A stretch of 64,000 nucleotides of DNA from contig NZ_BBMC01000004.1 of the NCBI RefSeq assembly GCF_000971255.1, positions 248,001 to 312,000 of the forward strand. The letters are read 5' to 3'. Below are positions 27,575-36,082 of the stretch, one piece after another. Both the position numbers and the translations under genes were made by a program. This DNA comes from Demequina rhizosphaerae. Its GTDB lineage: Bacteria; Actinomycetota; Actinomycetes; Actinomycetales; Demequinaceae. How positions within the stretch are numbered: position 1 is the first letter of the stretch; each line of letters starts with the position of its first letter. The notes beneath the pieces are model-generated. The model was given only the letters and a program-made list of their open reading frames with translations. It had not been told where the DNA came from and made no database searches.

Positions 27575-28906
27575 GTGAGCCTCTCACGCCGCAAGACCAC
27601 CTTCGGGTTCGCCGCCGGAGCGGCAACCCTCGCGATCGCGCTCGCCGGGTGCGGGTCGTCCAGCGAGCCGGAGTCGTCGGACTCCGCCGCCGCGGGCGGC
27701 TCCATGGACGAGCCGGTCACCCTGACCCTCGCCACCTTCAACCAGTTCGGCTACTCGGCCGACTCCGAGGGCGGAGCGGACTACGCGTACGACCTCATCG
27801 CGGAGTACGAGGAGCTGCACCCCAACGTCACCATCGTCTACAACGTCGCGGACACCTCGAACACCGCGCGTGAGAACTTCTTCACGAAGCTCGGCCCCGG
27901 CGGTCTCGCCGACGTCGAGGCGATCGAGGTCGACTGGCTGCCCGAGGCCATGACGTACTCGGACCTTCTCGCGGACCTCACCAACGCCGACCTCGACGGC
28001 AACTGGCTCGACTGGAAGGTCGACGCCGCCACCGACGCCGACGGCCGCCTCATCGGCTACGGCACCGACATCGGCCCCGAGGCCATCTGCTACAACGTGG
28101 ACCTGTTCGAGGAGGCCGGCCTGCCGACCGACCCGGACGAGGTCGCCGCGCTGTTCGACGGCGACTGGGACACCTTCTTCTCGGTGGGCCAGGACTACTA
28201 CGACGCGACCGGCAACGCCTTCTACGAGGAGAACGCCGCGATCCTCCAGGGCATGATCGGCCAGCTCGACGCGCCCTACGAGGACCCCGAGACCGACGAG
28301 ATCATCGCGCTCGACAACGCCGACGTGAAGGCCACGTACGACACCCTCACCGCGGCCTCCGAGGCGGGCCTGTCCTCGGGTCTCCAGCAGTGGGGCGACG
28401 ACTGGGCGGCCGGCATGGCCAACGGCGACTACGCCGTCACGCTCTGCCCGGCCTGGTTCCTCGGCATCATCGAGGGCAACGCCCCCGACGGCAACTGGGA
28501 CATCGCCAACGTCTTCCCGAACGGCGGCGGCAACTGGGGCGGCTCGTACCTGACCGTCCCGGCCAACGGTGAGAACGTCGAGGCGGCGACCGAGTTCGCC
28601 GCATGGCTCACCGCTCCCGAGCAGCAGGCCAAGGCGTTCGAGAACGTCGGCGCCTTCCCGAGCTCGCCCGAGGCGGCCGAGTCCGACGCGGTCCAGTCCT
28701 ACGTCCGCGAGTACTACAACGACGCGCCGGCCGGTCAGATCTTCACCGAGCGTGCCGCCGCGGTCGCGGTGTCCCCGTACAAGGGCGCCCACTACTTCGA
28801 GGTGAACGACGCCATGGTCAACGCGCTGCGCCGCGTGGACGAGGGCACGATGTCCGCCGACGAGTCCTGGTCGCAGTTCGAGGCCGACGTCCAGGCGATC
28901 GGCTAG
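27575..28906 (+). CDS. Sugar ABC transporter substrate-binding lipoprotein (CebE-like)
   Basis: 443 residues from GTG 27575, with AAAGGAG 5 bases upstream; GTG 27569 lies inside that site. Twin-basic lipoprotein signal SLSRRKTTFGFAAGAATLAIALAGCGSS. The mature protein is a family-1 solute-binding protein: TLTLATFNQFGYS, PDGNWDIANVFPNGGGNWGGSYLTVP, ATEFAAWLTAPEQQAKAFENVGAFPS. CebE-type proteins bind cello- or related oligosaccharides outside the membrane. The repressor gene at 30926 and the operators upstream support a cellobiose/beta-glucoside or similar regulon. No ATPase is encoded here, as expected where a shared MsiK serves several importers. Confidence 0.9.
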   Translation: MSLSRRKTTFGFAAGAATLAIALAGCGSSSEPESSDSAAAGGSMDEPVTLTLATFNQFGYSADSEGGADYAYDLIAEYEELHPNVTIVYNVADTSNTARENFFTKLGPGGLADVEAIEVDWLPEAMTYSDLLADLTNADLDGNWLDWKVDAATDADGRLIGYGTDIGPEAICYNVDLFEEAGLPTDPDEVAALFDGDWDTFFSVGQDYYDATGNAFYEENAAILQGMIGQLDAPYEDPETDEIIALDNADVKATYDTLTAASEAGLSSGLQQWGDDWAAGMANGDYAVTLCPAWFLGIIEGNAPDGNWDIANVFPNGGGNWGGSYLTVPANGENVEAATEFAAWLTAPEQQAKAFENVGAFPSSPEAAESDAVQSYVREYYNDAPAGQIFTERAAAVAVSPYKGAHYFEVNDAMVNALRRVDEGTMSADESWSQFEADVQAIG

Positions 28907-28919
28907 CAGGACGCACGGA

Positions 28920-28949
28920 GCGGGCCGTCTCCCTCGGGAGGCGGCCCGC
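28920..28949 (+). terminator. Intercistronic hairpin between binding protein and permease
   Basis: 14-bp stem with one G-T wobble (GCGGGCCGTCTCCC with GGGAGGCGGCCCGC). Such hairpins after a binding-protein gene usually attenuate or stabilise the mRNA so that the binding protein is made in excess over the permeases. Confidence 0.6.
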
Positions 28950-28986
28950 ACCCGTCGCACGGACCGTCACGACCAGGGGACCCCTC

Positions 28987-29994
28987 ATGACCACCACCCA
29001 GCCTCAGACCGAGGCCCCGACGCCCCCCGAGCCCCCGCGCGGGCGCGCGCCCCTCACCTGGAGGCAGCGCCTGGGACGCTGGGACGTCAAGCTCTCGCCC
29101 TACCTCTACATCTCGCCGTTCTGGATCGTCTTCGCGCTGGTCGGGCTCTTCCCGATCGTCTACACCGCGGTCATCTCGTTCCAGGACTGGGACCTCGTGC
29201 GCAACACCGGCACGTTCACCGGCTTCGACAACTTCGCCTTCGTGCTCCAGGACCGCGAGTTCTGGCTGTCGCTGCGCAACACGTTCTCGATCTTCCTGCT
29301 GTCGTCGGTGCCGCAGATCATCGTCGCCACGTTCATCGCCGCGATGCTCGACAAGAACATCCGCGCGAAGACGTTCTGGCGCATGGGTGTGCTGCTGCCC
29401 TACGTGGTGGCGCCCGTCGCGGTCGCGCTCATCTTCTCGAACATGTTCGGCGACAAGTACGGCCTCATCAACTCGCTGCTCAACGACATCGGCATCGACA
29501 GCATCCGCTGGCACGTCGACGTCATCCCCAGCCACGTCGCGATCGCGACCATGGTGAACTTCCGCTGGACCGGCTACAACGCGCTGATCCTGCTCGCGGC
29601 GATGCAGGCCATCCCGCGCGACCTGTACGAGGCCGCGGCGATCGACGGGGCGGGCACGATGCGCCGCTTCTTCTCCGTCACGCTCCCGCAGATCCGCCCG
29701 ACGATGATCTTCGTCATCATCACCTCGACCATCGGCGGCCTGCAGATCTTCGACGAGCCGCGCATGTACGACACCAACGGCAGGGGCGGCTCCAACCATC
29801 AGTGGGAGACCATCACGCTGTACCTCTACAACATGGGTTGGGGCGAGTTCAACTTCGGCCGTGCGGCCGCCGTCGCCTGGATCCTGTTCCTCATCATCGT
29901 CGCGTTCGGCCTGCTGAACTTCGCCATCACCAGGCGGTTCATCGCGGGCGAGACCGCCGCGCAGCCGAAGAAGCCGAAGCAGGTGACGAAGTGA
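28987..29994 (+). CDS. Sugar ABC transporter permease, MalF/CebF-like
   Basis: 335 residues. A polar N-tail of about 45 residues is followed by six membrane helices. LSPYLYISPFWIVFALVGLFPIVYT is the standard first helix; the EAA loop reads IPRDLYEAAAIDGAGTMRRFFSVTLP. It forms a heterodimeric channel with the permease encoded downstream, whose GTG overlaps this TGA (GTGA). Imports sugars delivered by the CebE-like protein. Confidence 0.93.
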   Translation: MTTTQPQTEAPTPPEPPRGRAPLTWRQRLGRWDVKLSPYLYISPFWIVFALVGLFPIVYTAVISFQDWDLVRNTGTFTGFDNFAFVLQDREFWLSLRNTFSIFLLSSVPQIIVATFIAAMLDKNIRAKTFWRMGVLLPYVVAPVAVALIFSNMFGDKYGLINSLLNDIGIDSIRWHVDVIPSHVAIATMVNFRWTGYNALILLAAMQAIPRDLYEAAAIDGAGTMRRFFSVTLPQIRPTMIFVIITSTIGGLQIFDEPRMYDTNGRGGSNHQWETITLYLYNMGWGEFNFGRAAAVAWILFLIIVAFGLLNFAITRRFIAGETAAQPKKPKQVTK

Positions 29995-30869
29995 CCGCCA
30001 TCGCCAACCCCCTCAAGCGCAAGAAGGCGGGCGCCAGCGCCGTCGCGACGATGCGGCCCGGCTGGTTCGTGTACGCCTCGCTCGCGGTCTTCCTCATCGC
30101 GTCGGTCTTCCCGTTCTACTGGTCGTTCCTCATCGCGTCGGGCGACCGCTACACCATCAACGACCCCAACATGTCGTGGTGGCCGGGCGGCAACTTCCTC
30201 GCGAACGCGGCGACCGTCATCGACAACCCCGCGGTCAACTTCTGGAAGGCGCTGAGCAACTCGATCATCGTCTCCACGACGATGGCCGTGTCGACCGTCG
30301 TGCTCTCGACCCTCGCCGGCTACGCGTTCGCGAAGCTGCGCTTCAAGGGCTCGAACGCGCTGCTCATCGGCGTCGTCGCGACGATGGCGGTGCCCGTCCA
30401 GCTCGGCGTCGTGCCGCTGTACATCCTCATGCAGAAGTTCGGGTGGACCGGCAGCATCGGCGCGGTGATCATCCCCGGCCTCGTAACGGCCTTCGGGGTG
30501 TTCTGGATGACGCAGTACATCTCGCAATCGCTGCCCACCGAGCTCATCGAGGCGGCGCGCGTGGACGGCTGCTCGATGATCCGCACGTTCTGGCACGTGG
30601 GCCTGCCCGCCGCCAGGCCGGCCGCGGCGATGCTGTTCCTCTTCACCTTCGTGACGTCGTGGAACAACTTCATGTGGCCGTACATCGTGCTCGACTCGAC
30701 GAACCCGACCCTGCCGGTGTCGCTGTCGATCCTCCAGGCGAACTACTTCGTCGACTACTCCCTTGTCCTCGCGGGCGTGCTGCTGGCAACGGTGCCGCTG
30801 CTCCTCCTGTTCATGTTCGCCGGGCGTCAGCTCGTCTCCGGCATCATGGCGGGGGCGGTGAAGGGCTAG
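29991..30869 (+). CDS. Sugar ABC transporter permease, MalG/CebG-like
   Basis: 292 residues from GTG 29991. Six membrane helices; EAA loop LPTELIEAARVDGCSMIRTFWHVGLP, and the MalG-type ending (LLFMFAGRQLVSGIMAGAVKG). GWFVYASLAVFLIASVFPFYWSFLIAS is the first helix. Second half of the CebFG-like channel; the LacI regulator gene follows after 56 bases. Confidence 0.94.
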   Translation: MTAIANPLKRKKAGASAVATMRPGWFVYASLAVFLIASVFPFYWSFLIASGDRYTINDPNMSWWPGGNFLANAATVIDNPAVNFWKALSNSIIVSTTMAVSTVVLSTLAGYAFAKLRFKGSNALLIGVVATMAVPVQLGVVPLYILMQKFGWTGSIGAVIIPGLVTAFGVFWMTQYISQSLPTELIEAARVDGCSMIRTFWHVGLPAARPAAAMLFLFTFVTSWNNFMWPYIVLDSTNPTLPVSLSILQANYFVDYSLVLAGVLLATVPLLLLFMFAGRQLVSGIMAGAVKG

Positions 30870-30925
30870 GCGGCCATGCCGCGCGTCGTCACCGGGCGTG
30901 GGGCCATCTCCGCAAGGATGGCCCC

Positions 30926-31966
30926 ATGCCTGTGGATGAGGACCCCCTGGTGACCGCCCCCGGGCGGCACCCGGCGCCCACGCTCGAGCTCGTCGCGGCC
31001 CGAGCGGGCGTCTCGCGCGCGACCGTCTCGCGCGTGGTCAACGGCTCGACGTCGGTGTCGGCGCCCATCGCCGACGCCGTGCGGCGCGCCGTCCAGGAGC
31101 TCGGCTACGTGCCCAACCGGGCCGCGCGCTCCCTCGTGAGCCAGCAGTCGCAGGCGATCGCGCTCGTCGCGCCCGAGGACGTCAACCGCTTCTTCGGGGA
31201 CCTGTTCTTCGCGGACATCGTCGCGGGCATCGACTCTCGCCTCGAGGACTCCGACTACGTGCTCAACCTCATGATCGCCAACCATGAGCCGAGCGGGAAG
31301 ACGATGCGCTACCTCGGCGGCGGCGCCGTCGACGGCGCCATCGTCGTGTCGCACCACACGAGCGACCGCTTCCTGCGGCGCATCACCGAGGCGCTGCCGG
31401 TGGTCTTCGGCGGCCGGCCGTCGGTGTCCGGTCTCGACACGTACGTGGTCGACGTCGACAACGTCGCCGGCGCCGCAACCGCGACCCGGCACCTCATCGA
31501 CCGGGGCTGCCGCCGCATCGGCCTCATCGCCGGGCCGCTCACCATGCAGAGCTCGATCGACCGCGTCACGGGCTGGCGCCAGGCCCTCGACGAGGCCGGC
31601 GTCGAGGCCGGACCCGTGGTCGACGGCGACTTCACGATGTTCGGCGGCACCAGCGCGATGCGCGAGATGCTCGAGGGCCGCGAGGCGGTCGACGGCGTCT
31701 TCGTTGCGTCGGACCTCATGGCGGCCGGCGCCGTGCCGGTGCTGCTCGACCGCGGCATCCGCATCCCGGACGACATCGCGATCGTGGGCTTCGACGACAG
31801 TGCCGCGGCGCTGACGGCGGGCGTCCCGCTCACGACGGTGCGGCAGCCCTCGCGCGAGATGGGCTGGCACATGGCCGACATCCTCATCAAGGTGCTCGCG
31901 GGCGAGCCCGAGGTGCCGCGCGACCTCATCCTGCCGACCGCGCTGGTGGTGCGCGAGTCCGCGTAG
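30926..31966 (+). CDS. LacI-family repressor, CebR-like
   Basis: 346 residues. The LacI helix-turn-helix and hinge are at about residues 19-70 (LELVAARAGVSRATVSRVVNGSTSVS, RRAVQELGYVPNRAARSL). The periplasmic-binding-protein-like core follows (YVVDVDNVAGAATATRHLIDRG, FVASDLMAAGAVPVLLDRGIRIPDDIAIVGFDD). Placed at the end of the sugar importer operon; it most likely binds the two GAGAGCGCTCTC sites upstream of the binding-protein gene and is released by an imported disaccharide. It ends 11 bases from the convergent tetR gene. Confidence 0.93.
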   Translation: MPVDEDPLVTAPGRHPAPTLELVAARAGVSRATVSRVVNGSTSVSAPIADAVRRAVQELGYVPNRAARSLVSQQSQAIALVAPEDVNRFFGDLFFADIVAGIDSRLEDSDYVLNLMIANHEPSGKTMRYLGGGAVDGAIVVSHHTSDRFLRRITEALPVVFGGRPSVSGLDTYVVDVDNVAGAATATRHLIDRGCRRIGLIAGPLTMQSSIDRVTGWRQALDEAGVEAGPVVDGDFTMFGGTSAMREMLEGREAVDGVFVASDLMAAGAVPVLLDRGIRIPDDIAIVGFDDSAAALTAGVPLTTVRQPSREMGWHMADILIKVLAGEPEVPRDLILPTALVVRESA

Positions 31967-31977
31967 CGGTCGGCGCG

Positions 31978-32526
31978 TCAGGCCGGGCCCAGGCCCCGCA
32001 TCAGCAGCGCCCACGCGTCCTCGACGCGCGCGTGGCGCCGCTCGGCGGGCACGCGAGCGACCAGCGCGGCCAGCATGCCGACGGCCATGAGGACGTCCGC
32101 GACCGTCGTCGCGTCCGCGAGCGTGCCGCTCGAGCGCGCGGCGTCCACCTTGGGGGACAGGGCGGCCGCCATGCGGTCCTCGAAGCCGCGCATGAGCGGG
32201 TCGCCCTCGCGGGCGAAGTACGTGATGACGGCGGCGCTGCCCTCGATCTGAAGCGTGATGAGGTCGGTGAGGTCGCGCAGCGACGCGCCGGGATCCGCCG
32301 CCAGCCGCTCGATCGCGACGAGGTTCTCCTCGAACACCGCGAACGCGAGCTCCTGCCGCGACGGGAAGTGGCGGTAGAGGCTCGCCTGGCCCACGCCGGC
32401 GCGGCGTGCCACCGCGGAGATGGGGCCGTCGACACCCTGCTCGGCGAACACGTCCCGCGCCGCGGCCACGAGCGCGGCCCTGTTCTCGGCCGCCGCCTTG
32501 GGCCCGCGGTTCGACTTTGTCGCCAT
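31978..32526 (-). CDS. TetR-family regulator (divergent from SDR)
   Basis: 182 residues from ATG 32526. TetR helix-turn-helix at about residues 15-60 (ALVAAARDVFAEQGVDGPISAVARRAGVGQASLYRHFPSRQEL), followed by an all-helical ligand domain. A -10-like TATACA lies 8 bases before the ATG, suggesting a leaderless mRNA. An 8-bp-arm palindrome lies between this gene and the divergent SDR gene, which is therefore its probable target. Confidence 0.9.
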   Translation of the reverse strand: MATKSNRGPKAAAENRAALVAAARDVFAEQGVDGPISAVARRAGVGQASLYRHFPSRQELAFAVFEENLVAIERLAADPGASLRDLTDLITLQIEGSAAVITYFAREGDPLMRGFEDRMAAALSPKVDAARSSGTLADATTVADVLMAVGMLAALVARVPAERRHARVEDAWALLMRGLGPA

Positions 32527-32550
32527 GCGTCGAATGTATAGGGTGAAGGC

Positions 32551-32570
32551 ACCGGACAAGGATGTCCGGT
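32551..32570. promoter_or_regulatory. Candidate TetR operator
   Basis: ACCGGACA-AGGA-TGTCCGGT: perfect 8-bp arms with a 4-base centre, 24 bases upstream of the tetR ATG and overlapping its likely -35 region. The SDR gene starts 160 bases away on the other side. Confidence 0.72.
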
Positions 32571-32730
32571 TCTGACGCGGGGAAGAGCATGGACGGACGA
32601 CTGACAGCAACGACGCCGCAGGCGCCGCATCGCTGCGACGACGCCCTCGCACGCCCTTCCCGTCCCCGACACGTCCGGCGCCGCGTCGCCGGCCGCCACC
32701 CTTGCGCTCAGCCCTGAGGAAAGGAATCGC

Positions 32731-33807
32731 ATGTCCCCCATCGCAGCACCCACCGGAGACTCCAAGGTCGCCGAGTGGCTCTCCCACCCCGTCGCCGGCG
32801 CCGTCGTCCGCGAGTGGCTGGCCGACCAGGGCGCGAGCGAGCGCTCGATCGCGCCCGCCAAGCGGCTCTCGTTCAACAAGCTGATCAAGGTCAGCGGCGG
32901 CAAGTTCACCCAGGAGATGCTCGACGGCATGATGGCCGAGACCGCGCGTCGCATGGCCGACGGCGGCGAGCCCGTCGCCGCCACCCCCGCCGCGCCGGCG
33001 CCCGAGCCGGCCGCCGCCGAGGCGCCGGCCGAGGCCCCCGAGTGGGTCGAGCGCATCACCGAGGGCCGCTTCACCGGCCAGACCGTCATCGTCACGGGCG
33101 CAGGCTCGGGCATCGGCCGGGCCACCGCGTCCCGCGTCGCGCGCGAGGGCGGCCGCGTCATCGCGCTCGACATCTCGGAGGCGCGTCTCAAGGACTTCCA
33201 GGCATCGCACGACGGCCTCGACATCACCGTCGTCACAGCCGACGTCACCAAGGAGGACGACATCGCGCGCGTGATCGAGGCCGCGGGCGACCGCATCGAC
33301 GCGCTCGCGAACGTGGCGGGGATCATGGACAACATGACGCCGCTCGGCGAGGTGTCGGACGAGGTCTGGGACCGCGTCTTCGCCGTCAACGTCGACGGGG
33401 TCATGCGGCTGTCGCGCGCCGTGATCCAGCGGATGCTGCCGCGACGGTCCGGCTCGATCGTCAACGTCGCGTCCGAGGCGAGCCTGCGCGGGTCGGCGGC
33501 CGGTGTCGCGTACACGGCCTCGAAGCACGCCGTGGCGGGCATGACCAAGAGCAGCGCGTTCATGTACGGGCCGCACGGCATCCGCGTCAACGCGGTCGCC
33601 CCGGGCGGCGTCGCCACGAACATCGGCGACACCATGAGCTACGACTCGGACCTCGCGCAGGAGCGCCTCGAGGTCGCGATGGCGATCCTGCCGACGCCGG
33701 TCACGGCCGACCAGCTCGCGGCCTCGATCTGCTTCCTGCTGAGCGACGACGGCGTCAACGTCAACGGCGTCATCCTGCCGTCGGACGGCGGCTGGTCCGC
33801 CGTCTGA
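32731..33807 (+). CDS. SDR oxidoreductase with an unusual N-terminal helical domain
   Basis: 358 residues, about 100 more than a classical SDR. Residues 1-75 form a helical domain (VAEWLSHPVAGAVVREWLAD, RLSFNKLIKVSGGKFTQEMLDGMM) followed by an Ala/Pro/Glu-rich linker to about residue 105; then comes a complete SDR: VTGAGSGIG, NVAG, VNVASEASL with Ser, YTASK with Tyr and Lys, and the closing NGVILPSDGGWSAV. The linker looks flexible, so the extra domain may be a docking or oligomerisation module. Substrate unknown. Good GAGGAAAGG ribosome site. Probably regulated by the divergent TetR protein. Confidence 0.87.
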   Translation: MSPIAAPTGDSKVAEWLSHPVAGAVVREWLADQGASERSIAPAKRLSFNKLIKVSGGKFTQEMLDGMMAETARRMADGGEPVAATPAAPAPEPAAAEAPAEAPEWVERITEGRFTGQTVIVTGAGSGIGRATASRVAREGGRVIALDISEARLKDFQASHDGLDITVVTADVTKEDDIARVIEAAGDRIDALANVAGIMDNMTPLGEVSDEVWDRVFAVNVDGVMRLSRAVIQRMLPRRSGSIVNVASEASLRGSAAGVAYTASKHAVAGMTKSSAFMYGPHGIRVNAVAPGGVATNIGDTMSYDSDLAQERLEVAMAILPTPVTADQLAASICFLLSDDGVNVNGVILPSDGGWSAV

Positions 33808-33824
33808 GGCACGCCGTCTCCACC

Positions 33825-33858
33825 CACGAGGGCCCCGGGGCGACCCGGGGCCCTCGTG
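33825..33858 (+). terminator. Rho-independent-like terminator after the SDR gene
   Basis: 15-bp perfect stem (CACGAGGGCCCCGGG / CCCGGGGCCCTCGTG) with tetraloop GCGA, 17 bases after the SDR stop codon. Confidence 0.82.
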
Positions 33859-33889
33859 CGTCCGGCCCGCCCTCCCTACGATGGTCGGC

Positions 33890-34483
33890 ATGATCGTCAC
33901 TCATCGAGGGAAGTCCCCGTCCATCGATCCGACCGCGACCGTCGCGCCCACCGCCGTCGTATGCGGCGACGTCGTGCTCGGACCCGGCGTGCGCGTCCTC
34001 CACGGCGCGGTGCTCACGGCCGAGGACGGCCGCATCGTCGTCGGCGAGGACACCGTCGTCATGGAGAACGCCCTCGTGAAGGCGCGCTCCGGGCACGACG
34101 TGCGCATCGGCGACGCGGTGGTGCTCGGACCCCACGTCCACGTCAACGGCGCCGTCGTGGGCGACGAGTGCTTTGTCGCGACCGGCGCCGCGCTGTTCCC
34201 GGGCGCCGTCCTCGAGCACGGCTGCGAGGTGAGGATCCGCGGCGTCGTGCAGGTCAACACGCACCTGCCGGCGGAGGCGATGGTGCCCATCGGGTGGATC
34301 GCGGCGGGCAACCCGGCGACCACGCTGCCGCCGGACCGGCACGAGGAGGTGTGGGCGATCCAGCAGCAGCTCGACTTCACGGGCACCGTCTACGGCGTCG
34401 ACCGCAGCACCACGATGCGCGAGCTCCTGCGCGGCCAGAGCGAGTTCTACGGCGCGCACGCGGACGACGAGATCATCGGCTGA
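33890..34483 (+). CDS. Gamma-carbonic-anhydrase-like hexapeptide-repeat protein
   Basis: 197 residues from ATG 33890. The left-handed beta-helix repeats are clear (IDPTATVAPTAVVCGDVVLGPG, VVMENALVKARSGHDVRIGDAVVLGPHVHVNG, CFVATGAALFPGAVLEHGCEV), with histidines in SGHDVRIG and GPHVHVNG that fit metal binding as in gamma-class carbonic anhydrases and PaaY/YrdA proteins. The C-terminal helix reads DRHEEVWAIQQQL. Activity cannot be asserted. TACGAT 7 bases before the ATG suggests leaderless translation; ATG 33881 lies inside that element. Confidence 0.8.
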   Translation: MIVTHRGKSPSIDPTATVAPTAVVCGDVVLGPGVRVLHGAVLTAEDGRIVVGEDTVVMENALVKARSGHDVRIGDAVVLGPHVHVNGAVVGDECFVATGAALFPGAVLEHGCEVRIRGVVQVNTHLPAEAMVPIGWIAAGNPATTLPPDRHEEVWAIQQQLDFTGTVYGVDRSTTMRELLRGQSEFYGAHADDEIIG

Positions 34484-34487
34484 GCGC

Positions 34488-34524
34488 GCGAGGGCCCGGG
34501 AGGCGACGCCTCCCGGGCCCTCGC
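34488..34524. terminator. Bidirectional terminator between hexapeptide protein and hsp20
   Basis: 17-bp perfect stem (GCGAGGGCCCGGGAGGC with GCCTCCCGGGCCCTCGC) and 3-base loop between two convergent genes; the longest perfect stem I found in the window. Confidence 0.82.
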
Positions 34525-34538
34525 GGACTCGTGCCGGA

Positions 34539-34985
34539 TCAGTCGGTGCCGACCTCGATCCGGCGCGGCTTGGCGGCCTCGGACTTCGGGACCGTGACGG
34601 TCAGCAGGCCGTCCTTGTAGGTCGCCTTGACGTTGTCCGGGTCGACGCGGTCGGGCAGGCGGACCGCACGGTGGAAGCGGCCGAAGCGGCGCTCCACGCG
34701 GCGGAAGCCCTCCGCGGTCTTCTCCTCGTAGAAGTTCCTCTCACCGGACACGGTGAGCACGTTCTCCTCGAGGGAGACGTCCACCTCCTCGGGCTTCACG
34801 CCCGGGAGCTCGACGTGCATCGTGTACCCGTCCTCGGTCTCCTCGACGTCGAGGGCGGGGGAGAAGGCGCCGGCGAGCGACGTGTCGGTGTCGCCGAAGA
34901 ACTGCTGGACGAGGCGCTGGAACTCGTCCGGCCACGGGCTGGCGGCGCTGGCCGGAACGGAGCGACGGAGAACCTCTCGTGCCAT
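34539..34985 (-). CDS. Small heat-shock protein, Hsp20/alpha-crystallin family
   Basis: 148 residues from ATG 34985, with AGGAGG 7 bases upstream. The alpha-crystallin domain spans about residues 40-135: ALDVEETEDGYTMHVELPGVKPEEVDVSL, RRFGRFHRAVRLPDRVDPDNVKATYKDGLL. As an ATP-independent holdase it binds unfolding proteins in the cytoplasm. Regulation is visible: a HAIR inverted repeat covers the -35 of its promoter, so HspR repression at normal temperature is expected. No dnaK or hspR gene is present in the window. Confidence 0.95.
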   Translation of the reverse strand: MAREVLRRSVPASAASPWPDEFQRLVQQFFGDTDTSLAGAFSPALDVEETEDGYTMHVELPGVKPEEVDVSLEENVLTVSGERNFYEEKTAEGFRRVERRFGRFHRAVRLPDRVDPDNVKATYKDGLLTVTVPKSEAAKPRRIEVGTD

Positions 34986-35065
34986 GATCTGACCTCCTTC
35001 AGGGAGCTGTAGGCCCGCGTGGGATGGCGCCCTCGCGGGCGAGCGCATCGTGGCGCTCCGCCTCC

Positions 35066-35097
35066 AGGATAGGACTTGAGCCGCCTTCGCTCAAGTC
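35066..35097 (-). promoter_or_regulatory. hsp20 promoter with HspR operator (HAIR)
   Basis: On the minus strand, TTGAGC, a 17-base spacer and TATCCT form a promoter (-10 at 35071-35066). The 25-base inverted repeat GACTTGAGC-N7-GCTCAAGTC (35073-35097, 9-bp perfect arms) matches the HspR-associated inverted repeat CTTGAGT-N7-ACTCAAG and covers the -35 and the whole spacer. Confidence 0.85.
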
Positions 35098-35120
35098 TCT
35101 GCGTCGCGCCTGGCAGAGTG

Positions 35121-35209
35121 GTGTTCCGGCCCTGCTTGTGTGACGGATCATCGGGCCGTCGTGCCGACCAGCAGGCCGGTTCCGGCACGCCAGACGGATC
35201 GTTCGGGCG
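35121..35209. repeat. REP-like intergenic repeats (two units)
   Basis: Two imperfect units: TGTTCCGGCCCTGC...GACGGATCATCGGG (35121-35156) and GGTTCCGGCACGCCAGACGGATCGTTCGGG (about 35178-35207). The second closely matches GGTTCCGGCACGCCTGACGG near 54320, and both resemble the core of the duplication at 25.5 kb. Lies upstream of hsp20, in a 333-base interval without a gene. Confidence 0.65.
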
Positions 35210-35228
35210 AGGGTCCTGCAGACGAGTA

Positions 35229-35312
35229 GGTGGCCGCGGGTAGGAGGCGGCAGGTCGGCGACCGCGGGCCGGCGGCCGCGGGTCGGTGGCCGCGGGCGCG
35301 TGGCCGCGGAGG
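35229..35312. repeat. Low-complexity GGCCGCGGG-rich stretch
   Basis: Repeated variants of GGCCGCGGG spaced about 15-20 bases, between the REP-like units and the end of the DUF1275 gene. No coding signal or conserved motif is seen. Confidence 0.5.
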
Positions 35313-35318
35313 GGCGCC

Positions 35319-36023
35319 TCAGACCTGGTCGTAGGGCAGGCGCGCGAGGCGGCTGGGGTGCGAGACGTGGCCGAGCCACGCCACCACGATCGTGATGACC
35401 GCCGACAGCGCCATGCCCGCCCCGATGTGGAGCTTGAGCAGCAGCGCGCCCGTGAGCGCGCCCGCGCCGATGAGCACGATCGCGCCCGCGCGCCGCCTCC
35501 ACGGCTGGCCGCCGCCCTTGCCGAGCACCGAGTCCGACGCCAGGCCCGTGATGGTCGAGGTGACGACGACGGTGGTGACGTCCTTGACCGCGACGTGGCG
35601 CGCGACCGCGGCCTGGCAGCCCATCGCGGCGCCCAGCGCGAGCGTGATGGCGTACTGCAGCAGCTCGCCCGGCTCCTCGACGACCGAGGCCGGCACGGCG
35701 GCGAGCGCGATGACGATCCCGACCGCCGCGAACAGCACGGTGTGCCGGGCGGTCCAGGCGTCCGCCGAGCCGCGCAGCGCGCGCCCGCCCAGCGCCGCGC
35801 CGCCCATGAAGCCCGCGAGCGCGATGAGCGGTCCCAAGACCGGCAGCCCCGTGTCGCCCGCGAGACCCATGCCGAGGATGACCACGTTTCCCGTCATGTT
35901 GCCCGTGAAGACGCGGTCGAGGCCCAGGTAGCCGACGGCGTCGATGATCCCCGTGGAGAACGTGAGCGCGAGCATGAGGCCCAGGTGGGCGCTGGCGGGG
36001 TTGCGACGCATGCGGTCGAGCAC
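35319..36023 (-). CDS. DUF1275 (YoaK-like) membrane protein
   Basis: 234 residues from GTG 36023. About six membrane helices; the family signature is LALTFSTGIIDAVGYLGLDRVFTGNMTGNVVILGMG, followed by FMGGAALGGRALRG and GCQAAVARHVAVKDVTTVVVTSTITGLASDS. The function of DUF1275 proteins is not established; transport of a small molecule has been suggested. Divergent from the ureide operon with a 19-bp inverted repeat between them. Confidence 0.88.
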   Translation of the reverse strand: MLDRMRRNPASAHLGLMLALTFSTGIIDAVGYLGLDRVFTGNMTGNVVILGMGLAGDTGLPVLGPLIALAGFMGGAALGGRALRGSADAWTARHTVLFAAVGIVIALAAVPASVVEEPGELLQYAITLALGAAMGCQAAVARHVAVKDVTTVVVTSTITGLASDSVLGKGGGQPWRRRAGAIVLIGAGALTGALLLKLHIGAGMALSAVITIVVAWLGHVSHPSRLARLPYDQV

Positions 36024-36082
36024 GGGACCTCCGGAAGGCAGGGCACCGGGACGGGCTCCGAGGACTCGCCCCGGGGCGGCTG

